Positions 7,282-15,135 of a stretch of DNA of 30,916 bases are shown here, piece after piece. Source of the DNA: an uncultured Desulfobacterales bacterium (GTDB taxonomy: Bacteria; Desulfobacterota; Desulfobacteria; Desulfobacterales; G020354645). Positions within the stretch are counted from its first letter, which is position 1. Every line of letters begins with the position of its first letter. The DNA lies in NCBI GenBank assembly GCA_947259865.1, contig CAMYNZ010000001.1:1-30916 (forward strand). Direction: 5' to 3'. The notes below the pieces were generated by a model, which was not told the origin of the DNA, ran no database searches, and saw nothing but the letters and a program-made list of their open reading frames with translations. Position numbers and translations under genes: made by a program.

Positions 7282-9249
7282 ATGAAGGATCGTCCTGGAG
7301 TTTTCATTGTCGACGATGAAAAAAGAATGTGCGACAGTCTGAAAGTTTTACTGGAGCATCGCGGTTTCGATGTTGCAGTGGCTACGTCTGGAAAAGAAGC
7401 GTTGAATCAAATCGCACGTAAAGATTTCGATCTGTTTCTGCTGGATATTTGTATTCCGGATCTAGATGGATTTTACCTCATGGAGCGCATTTTCTCCCGT
7501 TCTCCCCGGGCTCCCGTGGTTATGATGACAGGAGATGCCTCGGTAGATTCAGCTATAAAGGCACTGAAAAAAGGGGCTTATGATTATCTAAAAAAACCTT
7601 TTGAACCGGAAGATCTGGAAAAAACCATCAAAAATGCGCTCCGTCAAAAAAAGCTTTTGGACGATAATCGCTCAATGGAAAATCGCCTCAGAATCTCGGA
7701 GCGGCGGTATCGATTTATGGTGCAGAATTCACCAGACATGATATATACCCTTGATAAAACAGGAAAATTTACATTCGTTAACATAGCCGCCGAAAAACTC
7801 TTCGGATACAACGCCCAGGATCTGATGGGCAGACATTTCAATTCACTTTTCATGTCGGAGGACGTCCCCAAGGCCCAATGGCGATTTAATGAGCGACGAA
7901 CCGGAAATCGTGCAACCGCCGGCTATGAATTACGTCTGAGGACCGGCCCCAGAGAGAAAAACCGGGAATTAAACGGCAACGGCGTCTCAATTATCGAGTT
8001 AAACGCCACCGGAATGTATCAGCGCAGACAGGATGATTCACCCAAGGAACTCATTGGAACATACGGGGTGGCACGGGATATTACTTACCGAAAAATCCTG
8101 GAAACCCAACTGCTGCAGGCCAAAAAAGCGGAAGCCATCGGTAATTTAGCCGGTGGAATTGCCCATGATTTCAATAACCTTCTGATGGGGATCCAGGGGA
8201 TTGTATCCCTGATGCTTATCAAAATGGAGCTGGATCATCCGTTTTACGAGCGCGTCAAGTCGCTGGAACAATATGTTCATGACGGTGCCGGGCTTACACG
8301 GCAGCTATTGGCTTTTGTGAAAGGCGGTGCTTTTGAAATCCTGCCGATCAATATGAACAGTTTGATAAAAAAACAGAATGATTTGTTCGGCAGAACCCGA
8401 AAGGAGATCAACATTTTTGAAGAGCTTGAACCTGATATCTGGACGGTCGAAGCGGACCCGATACAGATAGAACAGGTGTTGTTGAACCTTTGTGTAAATG
8501 CGGGTCATGCCATGCCCAAGGGTGGAAAGCTTATAATCCGGACAGAAAATACTTTTTTGGGAGAAAAGGATATTCAAACACAATTTGATCAGTTAAAAAA
8601 AGGACGTTATGTAAAAATATCGGTTTCCGACAGCGGTATCGGTATGGACGAAAAAACCATCCAGCGTATATTTGACCCCTTTTTTACCACTAAAGGCGTC
8701 GGAAAGGGCAGTGGACTCGGACTCTACTCAGCTTACGGAATCATTAGAAACCATGGGGGGCACATCGAGGCTTTTAGCGAAAGGGGAAAAGGATCAACCT
8801 TCTCTGTATACATCCCGGCCTCGGATAGGAAAATCGCAACGACTCAGAAACCTTCCATCAAGCGCATGGCCGGCCAGGAAACGATTTTAGTGGTCGATGA
8901 TGAGGAAAAGATTCGAAAAATTTGTGAGGAAAATTTAAATCTACTGGGATATTCAGTTATTACAGCAGACAGTGGGGCTCAGGCTATTGAAATTTACAAA
9001 AAAAGGGCTAAGTTAATAGATATCGTTGTGCTGGACATGATCATGCCGGGCCTCAGTGGTGAAGATACCTACGAACGCCTGAAACAAATCAACCCCGATG
9101 TCAAGGTTTTGCTGGCAAGCGGATACACCCGGGAGGGGCAAGCCAATGAAATTCTGAACAGCGGATGCAATGCATTTATCCAGAAGCCTTTTAAAATCGA
9201 ACAGTTGTCCACGATGATCCGGAAGGTCCTCGAAAATGAATGCACCTAG
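7282..9249 (+). CDS. Hybrid sensor kinase, REC-PAS-HisKA-HATPase-REC
   Basis: The 655-residue protein begins with a receiver domain (5-120; phospho-acceptor D55 in LLDICIPD, lysine in LKKPF at 103-107). A PAS domain follows (about 140-272, opening SERRYRFMVQNSPDMIY), with an insertion around 222-255 that is rich in charged residues. The kinase core has AHDFNN (H295), N-box LLNLCVNAGHAM (400-411), DSGIGM and GSGLGLYSAYGI. A second receiver (about 534-650) has D585 in VLDMIMPG. AGGAGG at 7271-7276 gives a clear start. The N-terminal receiver probably takes phosphate from the preceding HDOD kinase, and the C-terminal receiver may pass it on. There is no DNA-binding output domain in either protein, so a further partner lies elsewhere. 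An intrinsic terminator follows at 9312. Confidence 0.92.
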   Translation: MKDRPGVFIVDDEKRMCDSLKVLLEHRGFDVAVATSGKEALNQIARKDFDLFLLDICIPDLDGFYLMERIFSRSPRAPVVMMTGDASVDSAIKALKKGAYDYLKKPFEPEDLEKTIKNALRQKKLLDDNRSMENRLRISERRYRFMVQNSPDMIYTLDKTGKFTFVNIAAEKLFGYNAQDLMGRHFNSLFMSEDVPKAQWRFNERRTGNRATAGYELRLRTGPREKNRELNGNGVSIIELNATGMYQRRQDDSPKELIGTYGVARDITYRKILETQLLQAKKAEAIGNLAGGIAHDFNNLLMGIQGIVSLMLIKMELDHPFYERVKSLEQYVHDGAGLTRQLLAFVKGGAFEILPINMNSLIKKQNDLFGRTRKEINIFEELEPDIWTVEADPIQIEQVLLNLCVNAGHAMPKGGKLIIRTENTFLGEKDIQTQFDQLKKGRYVKISVSDSGIGMDEKTIQRIFDPFFTTKGVGKGSGLGLYSAYGIIRNHGGHIEAFSERGKGSTFSVYIPASDRKIATTQKPSIKRMAGQETILVVDDEEKIRKICEENLNLLGYSVITADSGAQAIEIYKKRAKLIDIVVLDMIMPGLSGEDTYERLKQINPDVKVLLASGYTREGQANEILNSGCNAFIQKPFKIEQLSTMIRKVLENECT

Positions 9250-9311
9250 CAGTCGTTTTTGTCATACAAACAACACCTGAGGCGGGCAAGCCTCTGGTTA
9301 GACACAAGAGC

Positions 9312-9342
9312 CCCGCCGCATCGTGGCGGGATTTCATTTTTT
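9312..9342 (+). terminator. Rho-independent terminator of the kinase operon
   Basis: CCCGCC (9312-9317) pairs with GGCGGG (9325-9330) across a 7-base loop. ATTTC and seven T follow (to 9342). It lies 62 bases after the hybrid kinase stop codon and before the next gene. Confidence 0.75.
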
Positions 9343-9373
9343 ACGCTGCAAAAAGGGGAGGGACGTCATGTCA

Positions 9374-9393
9374 GGTTGCAAGTGCACCGATTA
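9374..9393 (-). repeat. Inverted fragment of a dispersed hairpin repeat
   Basis: Read on the minus strand this matches 30658-30677 at 19 of 20 positions, with the core TCGGTGCACTTGCAACC. A related copy lies near 26885-26899. Only this fragment of the module is present here. Confidence 0.5.
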
Positions 9394-9491
9394 ATGCAGC
9401 CCTGGACTAAATCAAATGACATAGGACTCTCTAACCTTTTCTAAAAAACTACCTGCTGCAAGATCCACCCTATTTATGAAAGGTAACAAAG

Positions 9492-9743
9492 ATGGACTTT
9501 GAACGCTATTATCTTGATTTGTTTGAAATGCTTAATTCCTCCTGCAAAAAGATTGCATCCGGCAAATATGACAAAGGGGACGCCGAAAAATTATTTGAAC
9601 TCGCAAAGAAGGGCCGCTACCCGAGTTTTTTGGCCGAATTAGCAGAATCGTTTGGTATGATGCTGGTCAAAGTTGAGGCCCGGGAATTCAGGCTCAAACA
9701 AACTATTGAAGAACTGGAAGAGGCTAAAGCCAAACTGGAGTGA
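9492..9743 (+). CDS. Small coiled-coil protein, possible remnant of a sensor protein
   Basis: An 83-residue acidic/basic helical protein starting at an ATG with AAAGG about nine bases upstream. I do not recognise a named domain. The first 55 residues look like a compact helical unit (ERYYLDLFEMLNSS, then YPSFLAELAESFG). The last 25 residues form a charged heptad helix (FRLKQTIEELEEAKAKLE), the kind of linker that normally precedes a GGDEF or histidine kinase domain. The stop comes where such a domain would start. It could be an independent small regulator or the left end of a truncated sensor. The terminator at 9312 separates it from the kinase operon. Confidence 0.55.
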   Translation: MDFERYYLDLFEMLNSSCKKIASGKYDKGDAEKLFELAKKGRYPSFLAELAESFGMMLVKVEAREFRLKQTIEELEEAKAKLE

Positions 9744-10089
9744 TGTTGTTTGGCGCTTGAGCGTAAAACGTCGAACCAGTCAAAAAAATGATACGGGCAA
9801 CACCGGTGTCAAGCAATGAATGTCTCATGATTTCCCGGAATTGCTAAAAAAACAGACAAAATCATGGCGAGAACGCTAACCAGAATTGTATTCCAAACGA
9901 TCGTCGGAGCGATGGAATTGTGGCATAACAGACAGGTGCTTCCGTATGAATTGACGGTGGAGGCCAGCACACCGGGGGGCGTATCCGCAGAAAGTCTTTT
10001 CAGGTTGGACAAATATGCTTTCCGCGCCACGATCAACCAAGCCGTATACAGAGGCGCCCAAAAGGCCGCTGAATTCAGTCAATCTTGAA
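9744..10089. other. Stretch of 346 bases before the EamA gene, no supported gene
   Basis: I see no clear promoter, hairpin or recognisable gene. A 74-codon open frame runs from an ATG at 9864 to a TGA at 10086-10088, immediately before the probable EamA start at 10090. It has no ribosome binding site and no recognisable family, so it is not called as a gene. The remainder has no notable repeats. Confidence 0.4.
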
Positions 10090-10959
10090 ATGGCCTACAT
10101 TTTACTGGTTTTAACGGTTCTCTTCTGGTCGGGCAACTTTGTTTTGGGCCGGAGCGTTAACGACATCATCCCGCCCATCAGTCTGGCCTTCTGGCGCTGG
10201 GCCGGAGCGCTCATGATTTTACTGCCCTTTGGAATCAAACCACTCTTGGAACAGCGACAGCTGATCAGGCGCAACTGGAAGCTACTCGCCTTCATGGGCT
10301 TGCTTTCAGTGACCAACTTTAGCATTTTTATTTATTTTGCCCTCCACTCAACCACCGTGGTTAATACGGTTCTGGTTAACTCCTTCCAGCCCATCCTAAT
10401 TGTTTTTGCTTCGTGGATCGGCTACCGGGATAAAATTACGCTGCAACAGGGCATCGGCATAATCGTATCATTAACCGGTCTCATATGGATCCTCGCGCGC
10501 GGAAACCCGTCTACCCTTTTCTCCTTTCGATTTTCCAGCGGTGACTTATGGACGCTTTCAGCCGGAATCAGTTGGGCCATATATTCGGTTTTGCTTAGAG
10601 GCCATCCGCAAAATATCGACCCGATAGGCTTTCTGGCAGCCCTGATCGTCTTCGGCACTGTTTTTCTGACGCCGCTGTATATATGGGAAATTCAAACCGG
10701 TGCCAGAATACAATTTTCGCCTAAAGCCTTCGGAAGCATTGTCTATGTCGCCGTATTCCCTTCAATATTGTCTTACCTTTTCTGGAACAAGGCGGTCTCC
10801 ATGGTCGGTGCGAACAAGGCCGGAATCTTTATACACTTGATGCCGGTGTTCAGCGTATTTCTGGCCGTTGTATTGCTGGGTGAACGATTCGAATTATATC
10901 ATCTGCCGGGGACTGTTTTAATATTTACGGGTATTTTTCTGACTACCTCTAGAAAATGA
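10090..10959 (+). CDS. EamA/DMT-family inner-membrane transporter
   Basis: From the ATG at 10090 the product is 289 residues, the usual size of a two-EamA-repeat drug/metabolite transporter, with about ten hydrophobic helices. The first EamA unit opens AYILLVLTVLFWSGNFVLGR and contains PPISLAFWRWAGA; the second spans about residues 150-289 and contains WAIYSVLLR and MVGANKAGIFIHLMPVFSVFLA. The frame stays open back to an ATG at 10015, but the extra 25 residues are polar and unlike the family. Neither start has a clear ribosome binding site. The substrate of such exporters (amino acids, nucleotides, other metabolites) cannot be predicted from sequence. It stands alone in its direction, with a promoter for the next gene downstream. 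Confidence 0.88.
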   Translation: MAYILLVLTVLFWSGNFVLGRSVNDIIPPISLAFWRWAGALMILLPFGIKPLLEQRQLIRRNWKLLAFMGLLSVTNFSIFIYFALHSTTVVNTVLVNSFQPILIVFASWIGYRDKITLQQGIGIIVSLTGLIWILARGNPSTLFSFRFSSGDLWTLSAGISWAIYSVLLRGHPQNIDPIGFLAALIVFGTVFLTPLYIWEIQTGARIQFSPKAFGSIVYVAVFPSILSYLFWNKAVSMVGANKAGIFIHLMPVFSVFLAVVLLGERFELYHLPGTVLIFTGIFLTTSRK

Positions 10960-11111
10960 ATTCTGTCACATTCGGCAATTGCCCTTGGTTTAGCCACATA
11001 TGTAAGGATAGTGCGTCCGCGACGACCAACGTTCGGATGTAATTTTTCTTTTTATTCCGCAGCGTTGATAAAAACAGGTAATAACCAATAGCAAGACAGC
11101 GGACCACCTCC

Positions 11112-11141
11112 TTGACAGTATCGATTCGGCGATAGTATAAA
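11112..11141 (+). promoter_or_regulatory. Sigma-70-type promoter of the rubrerythrin-like gene
   Basis: A consensus TTGACA at 11112-11117 and TATAAA at 11136-11141 are separated by 18 bases. Transcription would start near 11148, about 36 bases before the start codon of the ferritin-like gene. Confidence 0.6.
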
Positions 11142-11183
11142 GAACTGGTGAACTGACAACCCAAAGCAACTAGAGGAGTGCCA

Positions 11184-11669
11184 TTGTTTTCAATAAAAGA
11201 AATACTGGATATGGCCATATTGCTGGAAAAAAATGCTGAAGCAGTTTATCGCCGCGCCATTAAAAAGGTTTCCAAGCCTGGTCTAGCACCTTTATTGGAA
11301 TGGATGGCAGATGAAGAAGTCAAGCATGCCAGGTTTTTTTCCGATATGAAAGATGCCATTGCGGCCGGGGCACTGAATCCTATTGGCGAAGAAATGAGCC
11401 AGGAGCTTTTCAAAGACCTGTTGGGCAAGCAGACTTTTTCTTTGGAAGATACAGATTTCCCCCGGGTTCACCGGAGCAGTGATTTGATTGCCATTTTCAT
11501 CGAATTTGAAAAAGATACCGTTCTTTTTTACGAAATACTTGAACCGTTTATAGAAGATGGCGATACACTGGAAAAATTGAAGGAGATCATTGCCGAAGAA
11601 AATCGCCATGTTGAGCGGCTGCAGGAGTTGTTGGAAGATAAGGCCGAAGTCACTCCTGACAGTGCTTAG
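11184..11669 (+). CDS. Rubrerythrin-like ferritin-fold protein without rubredoxin domain
   Basis: A ferritin-like four-helix protein of about 161 residues. Two ExxH iron motifs are visible, in ADEEVKHARFF (E45..H48) and IAEENRHVERL (E139..H142), with further candidate ligands in EKNAEAVYRRA (helix 1) and FIEFEKDTVLFYE (helix 3). Such erythrin-domain proteins bind a di-iron centre and reduce peroxide in anaerobes; the usual C-terminal rubredoxin is missing, so an outside electron donor would be needed. The start is uncertain: GAGGAG at 11173-11178 is well placed (5 bases) for TTG at 11184, while a GTG at 11178 overlaps it. A consensus promoter lies upstream. The TAG stop lies within a dispersed repeat end. 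Confidence 0.85.
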   Translation: MFSIKEILDMAILLEKNAEAVYRRAIKKVSKPGLAPLLEWMADEEVKHARFFSDMKDAIAAGALNPIGEEMSQELFKDLLGKQTFSLEDTDFPRVHRSSDLIAIFIEFEKDTVLFYEILEPFIEDGDTLEKLKEIIAEENRHVERLQELLEDKAEVTPDSA

Positions 11670-11693
11670 AAGTGGTTTCAAGACCTTGGATTA
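11665..11693 (+). repeat. Solo right end of the 115-bp MITE-like element
   Basis: CTTAGAAGTGGTTTCAA at the start is identical to 30806-30822, and the match continues through ACCT and GATT for 28 bases with three or four differences. It includes the TAG stop codon of the rubrerythrin-like gene at 11667-11669. Downstream, to 11886, I see nothing recognisable. Confidence 0.65.
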
Positions 11694-11886
11694 GGCCCAA
11701 TGGCTGTGTTACCGGCCTCCTCAAAGTTTACTGCTCCTCCGCCAGAATGAACGCCGTTATTTCTGCTTTCAGCCTTTTGAATGTTTTAAACGGTTATCGG
11801 CATACAACAAACAGGGAAAGTCAAATCCGGAATTTAGACCCAGGAAAAAAATCGGGGTTGAGGGCAAAAGCTTGCGGGGCAAACGG

Positions 11887-12354
11887 TTAATCAAATAACT
11901 CGCGAATACCATATTTTTTTTTCTTGATTCGAATAAAATACTGCCTCTCATCTGTTTCGATAAGATCGGAAATTTTCATCAGGCTCTGCTCGGTGAACTT
12001 TACCTGCTCATCTCCATCTTGCATATATAATCTGTCGTGTTTTATCCAAAGCTTATCTGGCTTTAGCTTTATCTTTTTGCCGGTGTTCAGCACAAGGATC
12101 AGATCGCTATCATTGATAATATCGAGTACAAATAGCGCACCGTCCTCGCAATGAAAATAGACTTTTTCCTCTATATTGTTGACTGTTTGGGTAAGGTAGT
12201 AGCCACCTTTGTCCTTGCGTATGGAAGAATGAAAAAAATCGATGATCTTTTTATGCTGAAACGGGCCAAATTTGTTGTGCCAGCGGCCATTGCCATCAAG
12301 CCAGAAAACTGCCTGGTCTTTGGAAATCACAATTTGTTTCATTTGGTTTGGCAT
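11887..12354 (-). CDS. Conserved hypothetical protein, DUF1285-like
   Basis: A 155-residue cytoplasmic protein with a high content of beta strands. Residues 18-60 (LDGNGRWHNKFGPFQHKKI, then DDGYYL-type KGGYYLTQ, then EEKVYFHCEDGALFVLDI) recall the DUF1285 family, which has an N-terminal W-containing strand, a conserved GYYL and an EDAPF-like motif. The match is partial and the second half (LKPDKLWIKHDRLYMQ, then QSLMKISDLIE) follows a pattern I know from other sulfate-reducer hypotheticals. No function is established. An ATG four codons in is an alternative start; neither has a good ribosome binding site. It stands alone on the minus strand. Confidence 0.7.
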   Translation of the reverse strand: MPNQMKQIVISKDQAVFWLDGNGRWHNKFGPFQHKKIIDFFHSSIRKDKGGYYLTQTVNNIEEKVYFHCEDGALFVLDIINDSDLILVLNTGKKIKLKPDKLWIKHDRLYMQDGDEQVKFTEQSLMKISDLIETDERQYFIRIKKKKYGIRELFD

Positions 12355-12463
12355 ACGTAATCTGCGGCCTTAAATCAAAGGCTGCCTTCTTCATTTCGTT
12401 AGTTGAAGCGTCCGGGAGTTTTTTCACTTAGGTCGCTGCATGGGCCGCGATAGCGAGCGCACT

Positions 12464-12565
12464 CCCCGCAGCTTGTTGCGGGGGTAGCGAACGAATTAGA
12501 AAATAGATAGAATTCTTTTCGATGAAGTTGCCCTGTCCGCCACCGTTCTTAGGCGGACTGCAGGG
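12464..12565. repeat. Two intergenic hairpins, one of the TCCGCC family
   Basis: CCCCGCA/TGCGGGG (12464-12470 with 12477-12483) and TCCGCC/GGCGGA (12536-12541 with 12552-12557, flanked by CCCTG and CAGGG) lie in the space between two minus-strand genes. The second shares GTTCTT and the GGCGGA arm with the tandem units at 25820-25867. Neither has a T-tract on either strand, so they do not look like classical terminators. Confidence 0.5.
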
Positions 12566-12648
12566 TAGGCTTCAATCATCAGTCCGCTATCGACAAAGGG
12601 TTGGTGGAAGAATTTCCCCCGGTAGTTTGTACTTGAGTGAGGTCTAAT

Positions 12649-13005
12649 TTAAAGCAGGCCTGGGTTCCCCACTACCAATACCCCCACCAGAAAGTGCCTT
12701 TTAAGCCGTTCCGAATCTGTTTTGGTAATATGCATAATTTCGGATTTATAATATTCAGTCGGATTTGATTTATCCGTTGAATAATATTTCAAATTTAATT
12801 TTTGGCCAACCTTTAAGTATCTTAAAATGGGAGAATCCTCCCGGACCAAAAAACAGGCGCCATTTGCGGAAATATCCCTTAATTTAAATTGATAAATAGG
12901 AATGGAGCCACCTAAATTGATCTCCACGCTGTATAAACCTTCCGTTATTGTTCGGGGCTCGGATCTTCTTTCTACAAAACTTTTTTTGAGATTATCTTCG
13001 GTCAT
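12649..13005 (-). CDS. PilZ-domain protein, probable c-di-GMP receptor
   Basis: This 118-residue protein is a single PilZ domain. Both c-di-GMP contact motifs are present: RxxxR as R14-S-E-P-R18, and DxSxxG as DISANG at 44-49, the standard order and spacing. The remainder forms the expected beta-barrel (YSVEINL, YQFKLRD, LKVGQKLNLKYY). It would report cyclic di-GMP levels to an unknown partner, for example in motility or surface attachment. The ribosome binding site is weak (AAGAGAAAAG before the ATG). A perfect 22-base palindrome lies only 13 bases before the start codon and could control its translation or transcription. Confidence 0.85.
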   Translation of the reverse strand: MTEDNLKKSFVERRSEPRTITEGLYSVEINLGGSIPIYQFKLRDISANGACFLVREDSPILRYLKVGQKLNLKYYSTDKSNPTEYYKSEIMHITKTDSERLKRHFLVGVLVVGNPGLL

Positions 13006-13018
13006 GTCTTTTCTCTTT

Positions 13019-13040
13019 TTGATAATCCATAGATTATCAA
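13019..13040 (-). promoter_or_regulatory. Perfect palindrome before the PilZ gene
   Basis: TTGATAATC-CATA-GATTATCAA is a 9-base perfect inverted repeat with a 4-base spacer, 13 bases before the PilZ start codon. It could be an operator or a hairpin in the leader of the mRNA next to the ribosome binding site. Confidence 0.45.
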
Positions 13041-13200
13041 TTTGATCTCATCCCCGTTGCTTTGAATATTTCCCTTTTGAAAATGCACCGTTAAGCCTAA
13101 AGATTACTTGATTGGCCCTGATAAGGCAACAAAATTTGTACGAAATAAGGCTCTCTTCACAAGGATATTGCGTCGCCTGTTTTGCCTATAATATGGCAAC

Positions 13201-13234
13201 GGGCTGTTGCGCAAAAGAATTTGGGCAACAGCCC
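13201..13234. repeat. Hairpin GGGCTGTTGC/GCAACAGCCC
   Basis: A perfect 10-base inverted repeat (13201-13210 with 13225-13234) with a 14-base loop. No T-tract follows on either strand. It has no other copy in the window; its role is unknown. Confidence 0.45.
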
Positions 13235-13451
13235 CTTAAGATTAGGCACAATTGAGATTAAAAACAGCGCTTTAATGAAATCAGCGCCTAATCGACTAAA
13301 ACGGTGATGAAAATTTGCATTTTTGTCATCATGAATTACAATTCATATGGAATCATAACGGAGCTGCCGTACTATGAAATTCGGAATATTTTTGTTCCAT
13401 GTTACGATGGTTTAATTATGGGTTAATTTACCGCCAAAGGACCTGAGGAAA

Positions 13452-13670
13452 ATGAAAAAAAATAGAGGTATTATAAGAAGAAATATTGTCAGCACGGATG
13501 GAAATACTCCTGAAAATTTTAAACAGGCAATCAAAGAAAACGATGAAAATCCCAATTGCACCGGCACAACCATTGTGTATTGCAATCGGTGGGGCTGTCA
13601 CACGCATTTTTTGTGTCGCGAAAAAAAATCAGAAGAACGCAGCAAAAAAGCACTTGCTGTGGATAAATAA
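13452..13670 (+). CDS. Small cysteine-rich hypothetical protein
   Basis: A 72-residue basic protein, starting at an ATG with GAGG three bases upstream (close but usable). The centre has four cysteines and two histidines in NCTGTTIVYCNRWGCHTHFLC (split C36, C44, C49, C56 or nearby), which could bind zinc. The C-terminus is rich in Lys and Glu. I do not recognise the family. A second open frame overlaps it at 13486-13680 but lacks a ribosome binding site. It lies between repeats and a second very small gene, in a region that looks rearranged. Expression is not proven. Confidence 0.4.
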   Translation: MKKNRGIIRRNIVSTDGNTPENFKQAIKENDENPNCTGTTIVYCNRWGCHTHFLCREKKSEERSKKALAVDK

Positions 13671-13774
13671 TCTTTCCTAAAACAGAATCGGCAAAACCGC
13701 CGCCTGGAAAAGGTGCATCGGCCAACCGGTCAGGAAGTCATATCATAAAAAAGAGCAGTGCAAGGAGATTGACG

Positions 13775-13933
13775 ATGAACCGGCAATGGTGGGAGGCTGG
13801 ATCGGGGAAATTGTTGATATACGATGAACCGGCCACCCGGGGTTATCCACCCGATTCCCTCTTGATCCCGACTCAGTTTACGGTTAAAAATTATAGGGAC
13901 GACTTTCTGAACGACATCCGTAAAAGCCCGTAA
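13775..13933 (+). CDS. Very small hypothetical protein, 52 residues
   Basis: An ATG at 13775 is preceded by AAGGAG with ideal 7-base spacing. The frame runs to TAA at 13931-13933. The product opens MNRQWWEAGSGKLLIYDEPA and ends DDFLNDIRKSP, with no Cys and no membrane segment. I do not recognise it. Its last 50 bases overlap, on the opposite strand, the 3' end of the conserved gene at 13884-14156. The strong ribosome binding site is the main evidence; the overlap and small size argue for caution. Confidence 0.4.
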   Translation: MNRQWWEAGSGKLLIYDEPATRGYPPDSLLIPTQFTVKNYRDDFLNDIRKSP

Positions 13934-14156
13934 TCTCGTCACCGAGAGAATCCAGGTACTCCTTCAATTCTTTTTGATTATCAAAACGAAGGGTCCCAAC
14001 GTGACCGCTTGTGTGGTTCGCCTCGACCCCCGGACAGGTCCGACACATGGCCTGCAGAAACTGGTCAGGGTTGTTTTGGTATTTTTGGGCCAGCTCTTTT
14101 TGATCGATAACCTGCCTTGCGTTTCCGTAAGCGTCAAAATATACAAAAAATTTCAC
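13884..14156 (-). CDS. Conserved 90-residue hypothetical protein
   Basis: The start is a GTG at 14156 with GGAG seven bases upstream. The protein opens KFFVYFDAYGNARQVI and ends SLGDEITGFYGCRSESRPYNF-like, with GHVGTLRFDNQKELKEYL before that. I have seen this pattern as a small conserved protein of Desulfobacterota; no function is known. It has three cysteines, two in MCRTCPG. It is soluble and alpha/beta in predicted character. It shares direction with the secreted protein gene upstream (14191-14874), 34 bases away, so the two may be co-transcribed. Confidence 0.7.
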   Translation of the reverse strand: MKFFVYFDAYGNARQVIDQKELAQKYQNNPDQFLQAMCRTCPGVEANHTSGHVGTLRFDNQKELKEYLDSLGDEITGFYGCRSESRPYNF

Positions 14157-14190
14157 CTCGAATCTCCTAAAGAACCAATTGCGCCGGGAA

Positions 14191-14874
14191 CTATTCGATT
14201 TCCGTATCTAAATAATTGATAACAAAGATTTTTTTGCCCCAATTTAGCTCGACATTACTGGTTTTATTGATGTTCCATGAGTAAGCTGTGTCAAATAATG
14301 TGGATTTCTTTTTTACGGGATTACCGTAACCATTCATAAGACTCGATATTACTTTGTTAATAAACTCGGAATCCGTGGAATCTTGCAGGTTTGGCCAGCG
14401 AATTGACAACTTATGAAGCTTTTGGGATATCGGTGTAAATATCAACTCGACACTGGCCAATTTGCCCAATATATGCTCGGCATATTCCAATATTATCGCA
14501 TTTTGAGAATATGTATCATTGGCTGAATCGTTGGGACCCGCCGTAAGGACATTCGATTCAGCTTTCTGTAGGTTGATATTATTTTTTTCGGCCACGCTCT
14601 GGACCGTCCTGACATGCATGCCGGAATGCCACATATCGAACTTAAAGCCCTTGTTTTTAACGCTTATATCATCCTCTCTTGATTTTTCGATCCTTTCAAC
14701 TTGGCTCTTGGGGTACGTGAGATTAACGCCGGCCAGGCTGCCTTTTACCTGGCCATTTTCCTCCCAGGCCATATCAACTTCAACTCGCTTCCCACTTTTC
14801 AAAACAATGGTATCTGCCGCGGTGGAAAGCGGTACGAGTAACATCAGTATAAAAAGGAGGCAGCGTCTGTTCAT
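14191..14874 (-). CDS. Secreted hypothetical protein
   Basis: A 227-residue protein with a signal peptide (residues 1-19, cleavage before ADTIVL). The mature N-terminus (DTIVLKSGKRVEVDMAW, then GSLAGVNLTYPKSQVERIE) is a small beta unit common in secreted proteins of this phylum, in which a 'D.I.L..G.....' strand set ends at a charged helix start. The C-terminal half (about 90-227) has no match I recognise; it carries the sequence SIRWPNLQDSTDSEF and ends in beta strands. It probably works in the periplasm or at the outer membrane. It is followed by the 90-residue gene in the same direction. No good ribosome binding site is visible before the ATG. Confidence 0.65.
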   Translation of the reverse strand: MNRRCLLFILMLLVPLSTAADTIVLKSGKRVEVDMAWEENGQVKGSLAGVNLTYPKSQVERIEKSREDDISVKNKGFKFDMWHSGMHVRTVQSVAEKNNINLQKAESNVLTAGPNDSANDTYSQNAIILEYAEHILGKLASVELIFTPISQKLHKLSIRWPNLQDSTDSEFINKVISSLMNGYGNPVKKKSTLFDTAYSWNINKTSNVELNWGKKIFVINYLDTEIE

Positions 14875-15135
14875 GGTGGCACTGACGTTCTTTCTCCATT
14901 TATCATTTACGACTTAAGTAAAAAAACGGAGGGCAAATCCACCCCCGAAACCCATCAATTGTGTTTTACAAATTTTACTGCTAAAATATCTGTTTCGCAA
15001 TTTAAAAATAGGTAAAAATTGTTTTAAAGGCTGTAGATGGAAGATCGCATATGGTTTCAGAATTTATCCAACAAACGAAAGATAAATAATTTCAGGTAGT
15101 TTAGAAACAGTCGCTGGGTCAATGGGGAGTGTTTT

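Larger units (their letters stand above)
13006..13451. other. Stretch of 446 bases without a gene, with two hairpins
   Basis: Holds the palindrome at 13019-13040 and a hairpin at 13201-13234, both listed separately. Otherwise AT-rich, with no supported gene; the last bases hold the GAGG used by the small gene at 13452. Confidence 0.5.

Noticed and set aside
9864..10088. A 74-codon frame that ends directly before the EamA start
   Set aside because: The arrangement would suit translational coupling, but there is no ribosome binding site, no recognisable family and no support beyond an open frame.
13486..13680. A 64-codon frame overlapping the small cysteine-rich ORF
   Set aside because: It lacks a ribosome binding site, whereas the overlapping frame at 13452 has GAGG near its start.
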